Below are positions 27,401 through 36,400 of a stretch of DNA of 64,000 nucleotides, in pieces. Source of the stretch: Christensenella sp. UBA7703. GTDB taxonomy: Bacteria > Bacillota > Clostridia > Christensenellales > CAG-138. Made by a program: the position numbers and the translations under genes. Numbering within the stretch: position 1 is the first letter of the stretch; each line of letters begins with the position of its first letter. Under the pieces are notes generated by a model. That model saw only the letters and a list, made by a program, of their open reading frames with translations, ran no database searches and was not told the origin of the DNA. The stretch spans positions 30,445 through 94,444 of the forward strand of contig DLGD01000009.1 in the NCBI GenBank assembly GCA_002482505.1, given 5' to 3'.

Positions 27401-30400
27401 TTGGCAACCCTGCGCACGGAAGCGCATCCATCAGCGACAACAAGATCAACTATGTGCCGAATCAGGACTATTACGGCACGGATTCGTTTACCTATACGGT
27501 GTCCGACGGAAACGGCGGAACAGCGAATGCCACCGTCAGTGTGACAATCAAACCCGTCAACGATGCGCCGACGGTGAACAAACACAGCACCACCAGCGGC
27601 GATTGGGTGATGCAGGAGGATACCCCGGCATCGTTCAACTTCGTTGTTGCGGACGCAGAGAGCGCGACGAGCAATCTGATCATCAAGATCACCTCGCTGG
27701 ACGAAACGCTCGTGAAAACCACACAGATTGCGTTGACCACCAACGCTGCGGGCTATAAAACCCTGACGGTAACGCCCGCCGCAAATGCACACGGCACGCT
27801 TGAACTCAAGATCTGGGTCAGCGACGGCCTGCTCACCGGCCAGGCGATCTATACGCTGGAGATCATCAGCGTCAACGACGCGCCCGTGGTCACGGTCCCC
27901 TTGCAGACGACAAAAGAAGATACTGCCCTCCATGCGAGCGCTTTTGCGACGGACGTGGACGGCGACAGCGTTACCTTTGCAAAGCAAACCGATCCTGCGC
28001 ACGGCACGGTGACGGTCTATCCGGACGGTTCGTTTGACTATATGCCCACGAAGGATTACAACGGCGAAGATTCGTTTGTGATTCTGGCAAACGACGGACA
28101 ACCCAGCAACAACATCGGCTATGCGACGGTATACATCACTGTGAAACCCGAAGGCGACCCGCCCACGGCGCAGGACGATTCCATCACGATTGATGAAGAC
28201 ATAGCGACTGTGATTCCCGTTTTGAGCAACGACAGCGACCAAGACGTGCCTTATGGCGACAAGATTTCCCTGCTTCGTGTAACCACGCCCGCGCACGGCA
28301 CGGCGGTTATCAGCGAAGGCGGAATTCTCTATACGCCGAATGCAAACTACAACGGCAGCGATACGTTTGGCTATACGATTACCGACCGCGACGGCAAGAC
28401 CGACACCGCGACGGTGAGCATTACCATCCGCCCGGTCAACGACAAACCCGCCGGCGGAGACGACACGGCAACCGTGCTAGAAGATCATTTCGTCACGATG
28501 GATGTCACTGCAAACGACGACGTCGATGAAACAACCAATCCGGATCTGGAGGATGTGACCATCGTCACGGTCGACAAACCGGCGCATGGCACGGCGGTCA
28601 TCAGCGAAGACAAGAAGTCTATCACCTATACGCCGGACGCAAACTGGTTCGGCCCCGAAGGCGAGCCGGAGGTGTTCTACTATACCGCGAAGGATTCCTC
28701 CAACCAGACGGAGCGTTTTGCCATCCGTGTGACGGTGACTTCGGTCAACGACCTGCCGGTGATTTCGCCGGATCTGCCGAATGTTACGACACAGGAAGAC
28801 ACGCGCACGGATGCGATCACCTTCACGGTGAGCGATATTGAAACCGCGGCGGGTTCGCTGATCGTAACGGCAACGCACCTCAACGGCGTGCTGCTACCGC
28901 CGATCACGGTCAGCCCGGATGCAAACGGAAATTGCAGCTTTACCGTACTGCCGAATCTGAACAAGGTAGGCGATGCGGTGATCACCATCAAGGTGACGGA
29001 TGCCGACGGCGGACAGACGAGCGATACCTTCACGCTGAAGGTATCCCCGGTCAACGATCTGCCAAAGGCGGGCAACGACGCCTTCACCGTTGCGGAAAAC
29101 GAAACCTACACCGCGGACGTGCTTGCCAATGACGACGTGGATATCCTCGCGGGCAACGGCGACGACACGCTGACGCTGCTTACGATTGCGACTCCGCAAT
29201 ATGGCACGGCAACGATCGTGGACAACAAGCTCTATTACGTCCCGAAGACAGACCGTGATACCACGGTGAGCTATCAGGATGTGTTTACCTATACGATGAA
29301 GGATGCATCCGGCGCAACGTGCACCCCGACGGTGACGGTGACGGTGACGCCGGTCAACGATCCGCCGACGATTTCCAGCATCGCGAACGTCACCGGCGTT
29401 CTCGAAGATGCGCCGGACGGAACGGGCGCGATCAGCTTCCACGTAACGGATGAAGAGGACGACGACAACACGCTGTTTGTCACCGCGCAGAGCGATAACC
29501 TGGCGCTCTTCCTGCTGAGTAATATCACGATTGACAATCCTGTGGACGACGCAACAGGCACGCTCCGCACGGTGAAGGTGGTTCCCGCGGCAAACCAGTT
29601 TGGTTCGGGGGAAATCACTCTTACAGTGCGCGATGCGCAGGGTTTGACCGCCACGACCTCGTTTACGGTGACAATCGATTCCGTCAACGATGAGCCCAAC
29701 AATGGGGACAAGTCGTTTACGGTCGTGGAGGACGTGGAAAAACAGCTCGATGTACTCAAAGACATCGACCCCGACTATGCAACAACGCCGGAGTATTATT
29801 CGATTACTGCGATTGCGACCAATCCGAGCCACGGCACGGTTCGGATTGCGGAGGACAAGAAATCGGTCTACTACACGACCGCGCAGGACAGCAACGAGCC
29901 GGATTCATTCCAATATACGGTCTACGACGCATATGGAAAGGCCTCCTATACGTTTACCGTTTCGATCACGGTCACGCCGGTCAACGACGCGCCGTATATC
30001 GTCTACCACGGTCAGTCGACGTATACTATCTTTGAAGGAACGCAGCAAAACGATATTCCATTTGAGGTGCACGACGTTGACAACGTGGCGTATGCGGGCG
30101 GAACGGAACCGGTTGAAGTGACGCTCACAGCAAAGAGCAGCAACACGGTTTTGCTGGTTGGGGGCATCAAGATTGACACGCTGAGCGGATATGACCGGAA
30201 TATCGACCTCAAGCCAAACGGAAAATGGAACGGCAACACGACCGTGACCATCACCGCGACGGACCCGGATGGACTGAAGGCAACTGCCAGCTTTGTGTTG
30301 GTCGTCAACAACGTCAACGATATTCCCGTTGCCGTCAATGACACAGGGACGATTCTGGAGGATGTGACAACGACAATCAATGTGCTTGGCAACGACACAG

Positions 30401-33400
30401 ATGACGATCTCCAGACCAACCCGGACACAGAGAAGTTGACGGTCAAAACCGTGACCTCTAGCGACCCGAACGCGACCATTACGCGCGCAAGCGAAGGTTT
30501 GGGTGTTGTCGTTGTGCCAAAGGCGAACTACAACGGCCCGCTGAGCTTTACGTATACCGTGGTGGATTCACAAAACGCGGAAAGCAATGCTGCAACGGTG
30601 AATCTTACCGTGCAGCAGGTCAACGACGCGCCGGTTGCGGGAGCGGACAGCGACACGACGGATGAAGACACGGCGGTCGTGATTCCGGTTCTGGTCAACG
30701 ACAGTGACATCGACATGGACAAAGACCTGAATGCGCATTACGGCGATGAGAGCATCAGCGTCGACCTCACGGGCGGCGGACTGATTGCGCCGACGCACGG
30801 CACGATCTCGACCGATGGCTTGACGATTACCTATACGCCGGCGAAGGATTACAACGGTCCCGACTCTTTCGAATATTATTGCTCTGACAGCGAAGTAAAG
30901 ACTAGGGCCTCTGTTTCCATTGTGGTCTATCAGGTCAATGACGCGCCGAAAGCCGTTGCCGACACCGCGAGCACGAACGAAGACACACCGAAGGACGGCA
31001 TCGACGTACTGAACAACGATACTGACGTTGATACTGGCTCCACGCTGAACAAGAACGTGCTGCACAGCAAGACCGATTTCCGCATCACAGCGACTTCGCT
31101 GACCAACAGCGCGCACGGCAGCGTTGATATCATCAACAACAAACTGAAATTTACCCCCGCGTCCAACTGGTTTGGCACGGAGGTGGTCAACTATACCATG
31201 ATCGACGGGCACGGCGGCACCGCAAACGGTACGCTGACCATGACCGTGAATTCCGTCAACGACCTGCCGGTCTATACCACGGCTCCTGTCGATCTGGAGC
31301 TGACGGAAGACGGCGCGGACGGCACGATGGACATCGTGGTGGACGACGTGGAGACGGCGAAGAACGACCTCTCCGTCACCGTGACAAACAGCACGAATCC
31401 GACCTTGATCGCAACGTCGGACGTGACGGTCACGACGGGCACCAACGGCACGCGCACGATCACCATCAACCCGAAACTCAACCAAAATGGCACGGCGATG
31501 ATTACGCTGCTGCTCAAGGATGCAAACGGCGGCGAAACCGTGAAACAATTCACCGTGACGGTGAATTCGGTTAACGACGCGCCGATTGCCGCAGATAAGA
31601 CGCTGAACATCGACGAAGATGCCCTGCTGCAGACGATTGATAAATGGCTTCTTGTGAGCGATGTCGATGTTGAAACCAATACGGACGAACTCACGCTTAC
31701 CATCACGACAGCAGCACAGCATGGCACGGCGGCGGTTGACGCAAGCGGCAACGTGACCTATGTGCCAGGCAAAGACTTCAACGGCGTGGATACGTTTGTC
31801 TACACCGTAAAGGACAAAGACGGCCTGACGGATACGGGCACGTTTACCGTAAACATCGCGCAGGTCAACGATGCACCGATACCGGACGACGACAGCGCCA
31901 CGACGGATGAAGACACCGCGGTTGTGATCGATGCGCTCGATGGCGACTACGACGTCGATAAGGTTGCGAACCTGAACGCGCACCCGGAAAACGAGAGCCT
32001 CAGCATCGACCTCACAGGCGGCGGACTGAAAGCGCCGAGCCACGGCACGATCTCGACCGACGGCTTGACGATTACCTACACACCGTCCAAGGATTACAAC
32101 GGCACCGATACGTTCGAATACAATTGCTTCGATGGCGATGTGAAGGTGACGGCGGAAGTTACCGTCACGATCAAGCAGGTGAACGACGCTTCGGTTGCGA
32201 ACCCGGATGCTGCAACCATTGATGAGGATCACGAAACGGACTACATCAAAGTGCTCGACAACGACACCGACGTGGACATTGATCCGACGCTGAACCAAGA
32301 TGAAGCGCTGTTACGCAGCATGTTCTATATCAGTGCAGCGAGCCTTCTGGACCCCACAGTGGGTGCTTTGGACTGGACGGTGGATTCGATTCACTTTAAG
32401 CCCAAGGCGAATTGGTACGGAGAGGCGAAGATCTTCTATACAATGAAGGACGGCTACGGTTCCGGTGCCTCGACAGCGCTGATCGTGACGGTGAACTCCG
32501 TCAACGACCTACCGGTCTACACCACGGCTCCTGTCAATCTGGAGCTGACGGAAGACGGCGCAGACGGCACGATGAACATCGTTGTGGACGACGTGGAGAC
32601 GGCGAAGAACGACCTCTCCGTCACCGTGACAAACAGCACGAATCCGACCTTGATCGCCACGTCGGACGTGACGGTTACGGTGGGCACAAACGGCACGCGC
32701 ACGATCACCGTCAACCCGAAACTCAACCAAAATGGCACGGCGATGATTACGCTGCTGCTCAAGGATGCAAACGGCGGCGAAACCGTGAAACAATTCACCG
32801 TGACGGTGAATTCCGTCAACGACGCGCCGATTGCCGCAGATAAGACGCTGAACATCAACGAAGACGCGGCCTTGCAGACGATTGATAAATGGCTTCTTGT
32901 GAGCGATGTCGATGTTGAAACCAATACAGACGAACTCACGCTTACCATCACGACGGCAGCACAGCACGGCACGGCGGCGGTTGACGCAAGCGGCAATGTG
33001 AGCTATGTGCCAGGCAAAGACTTCAACGGCGTGGATACGTTTGTCTACACCGTGAAGGACAAAGACGGCCTGACGGATACCGGCACATTCACCGTAAACA
33101 TCGCGCAGGTCAACGATGCGCCGGTGCCGGACGACGACAGCGCCACGACGGATGAAGACACCGCGATTGTGATCGATGCGCTCGATGGCGACTATGACGT
33201 CGATAAGGTCGCGCACCTGAACGCGCACCCGGAAAACGAGAGCCTCAGCATCGACCTCACAGGCGGCGAACTAAAAGCGCCGAGCCACGGAACGATCTCG
33301 ACCGACGGCTTGACGATTACCTACACACCGTCCAAGGACTACAACGGTACCGACACCTTCGAATATAATTGCTACGATAGCGATGTGAAGGTGAAGGCGG

Positions 33401-36400
33401 AAGTTACGGTCACGATCAAGCAGGTGAACGATGCGCCGGTTGCAAACGCCGACACGGCGACGACCAACGAAGACTATGCGACAACGCCGATCGACGTATT
33501 GGCAAACGATACGGATGTTGACACAGGCTCAACGCTGAACCAAAACGTGATTCATTCGCGCGACACGTTCACCGTGACAGAAGCGACGGTAACGAACGCA
33601 TCGCACGGCAGCGTGAAGATTGTGGACAACAAGCTCATCTTTACTCCGGCAGACAACTGGTTTGGCGAAGAAGTCATCCAGTATACGTTGAGCGATGGAC
33701 ACGGCGGCAGCGCGTCAAACACGCTGACGGTGACGGTGAACTCCGTCAACGACCTGCCATATCTCAACATGGCACCGGGGTATCAGTATCTCACGGAAGA
33801 CGGCGCAGACGGCGCCAGCCTGTTCTACGTGAACGATGTTGAGACGAACCCCTCGCTTGTGAATGTTACGCTCAAGAGCTGCAGCAATACGACGCTAATT
33901 CCGCTTTCGGCAATCACGCTAGAACACAAAGGCGGCGCAGGCAGGCTCATTACGGTCAATCCGGCGGACAATCTCTTTGGGGATGCGCTGATTACGCTGG
34001 TATTGGAGGATGAGGACGGCGGCAAGACAGAAGTCACCATGGAGGTGCATGTTTCCTCCGTCAACGACGCGCCGATTGCCGCAGATAAGACGCTGAACAT
34101 CGGCGAAGACGCCCCGCTGCAAACGATTGATAAATGGCTTCTTGTGAGCGATGTCGATGTTGAAACCAATGCGGACGAACTCACGCTTACCATCACGACA
34201 GCAGCACAGCACGGCACGGCGGCGGTTGACGCAAGCGGCAATGTGAGCTATGTGCCAGGCAAAGACTTCAACGGCGTGGATACGTTTGTCTACACCGTGA
34301 AGGACAAAGACGGCCTGACGGATACGGGCACGTTTACCGTGAACATCGCGCAGGTCAACGATGCACCGATACCGGACGACGACAGCGCCACGACGGATGA
34401 AGACACCGCGGTTGTGATCGATGCGCTCGATGGCGACTACGACGTCGATAAGGTTGCGAACCTGAACGCGCACCCGGAAAACGAGAGCCTCAGCATCGAC
34501 CTCACAGGCGGCGGACTGAAAGCGCCGAGCCACGGCACGATCTCGACCGACGGCTTGACGATTACTTACACACCGTCCAAGGATTACAACGGATCGGATA
34601 CATTCGAATACTATTGCTTCGATGGCGACGTGAAGGTGAAGGCGGAAGTTACGGTCACGATCAAGCAGGTGAACGATGCGCCGGTTGCAAACGCCGACAG
34701 CACATCGACCCCGGAAGATACGGCGGTACGCTATAACGTTCTGGCGAACGACAGCGACGTGGACACGGATGAAGCGCTCAACAAAGATGTGCTGCACAGC
34801 AAGGGCGATTTTACAATCGAAGATTGCTCTTTCTACGGCGGTTCGAACGGCTCGCTGGAGATTGACGGTGCTTTGATTCGTTACACGCCCGCCACGAACT
34901 TCCACGGCACGCAAATCATTCAATATGTGCTGAGAGATGGGCACGGGAAGACGAGCACAGGCACATTGACCATCATGGTCGATTCTGAAAATGACACGCC
35001 GGTTGCCAGGCCGGACTCGATGAGCGCGGATGAAGACCATGACGCCTCCGTCAATGTTCTGACGAATGATACGGACGGGGATGATGGCGACACGAAGACG
35101 TTTGTCGGCTTCCTGGAGCCGACCAGCGGGCTGCCGGGAATCTTCACCACCGATGCAAACGGCGAGATTACGTTTACACCGGAGAAGGACTACAACGGCA
35201 CATTTGACATCACATATCAAATGCGCGATGCGGCAGGGGCGACAAGCTCCGCAAAACTCACGGTGACGATTCTGCCCGTGAACGATGCGCCTGTTGCGCA
35301 AGACGACGCGGCGTTGACAAACGAAGACACCGCAAAGGTGATAGACGTTGCAAGCCTCATCTTGGATGCGGACATCGACACCAACGGCGATACGCTTGAG
35401 GTGAGCGTCGCAAAAACGGGCGAACCCGCACACGGAAGCATCAGCATCAGCGGCACGAAGATTACCTATACGCCGGACGCAGACTTCAACGGCCTGGATG
35501 AGATCACCTACACGGTAACCGACTCCAAGGGCGCGACCGACACGGGTAAACTCAGCATCACCGTCAGCGCTGTCAACGACGCACCAAAGGCCGCCAACGA
35601 CACGAAGCTGATGGATGAGGACACCGCCGCGAATATCTACGTGCTCATGAACGATTCGGACGTTGACACCGACGAGATCTTGAATCTCGTACCGTCGGCT
35701 GCGCCGTATATCCTCTCTGTGACGAACGGCGCGCACGGAACGACCGACACGGACGGCATGAAGATCGTCTATACGCCGGATGCGAACTACAACGGCACAG
35801 ATACCATCACCTATGTGTTGACCGATGGGTTGCTGACCGCTGAGGCGAGTGTCTCCATTTCAATCATGCAGGTGAACGACGGAATTCAGGCGGAGGATGA
35901 CACCGCAAAGACCAACGATGAAGATAAGGTCTCGGTGGATGTGCTCAAAAACGACTGGGATGTTGACACGGATTCCGCGCTGAACGGGGACGAACTGCAT
36001 CTGCGTACGAGCTTTGCCATCGCCGCCGTCAGCAAGCCCGCTCACGGCAAAGCGGAGATTGTCTCCGGCAAGATCGACTATACGCCGGATGACCGTTTTG
36101 CGGGGGTGGATAGCTTCACCTATACCGTCACGGACGGGTATGGCACGACAGCCATCGGAACGGTGAACGTCACAGTCATCAGCGTGAACGACCCACCGGT
36201 GATCCTCACGGTGACAAGCCCGAAGGATGGCGATCGTGCAGGGACTGGTTCCACAGTGAACGTCAATTGGACAGGTTTTGACATCGATGGCGATGCGCTG
36301 ACCTACACCCTCGAATACTATGACGGCAAGGTCTGGCACGAGATTGCAAAGGATCTGACCGACACAACGTATGTCTTCGCTATCCCGGAAACGCTGGCGA

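Noticed and set aside
31261..34995. Regular DNA repeats that could suggest a CRISPR array or satellite
   Set aside because: The period is 1245 bases and the repeats are in frame and coding, so they are protein-domain duplications.
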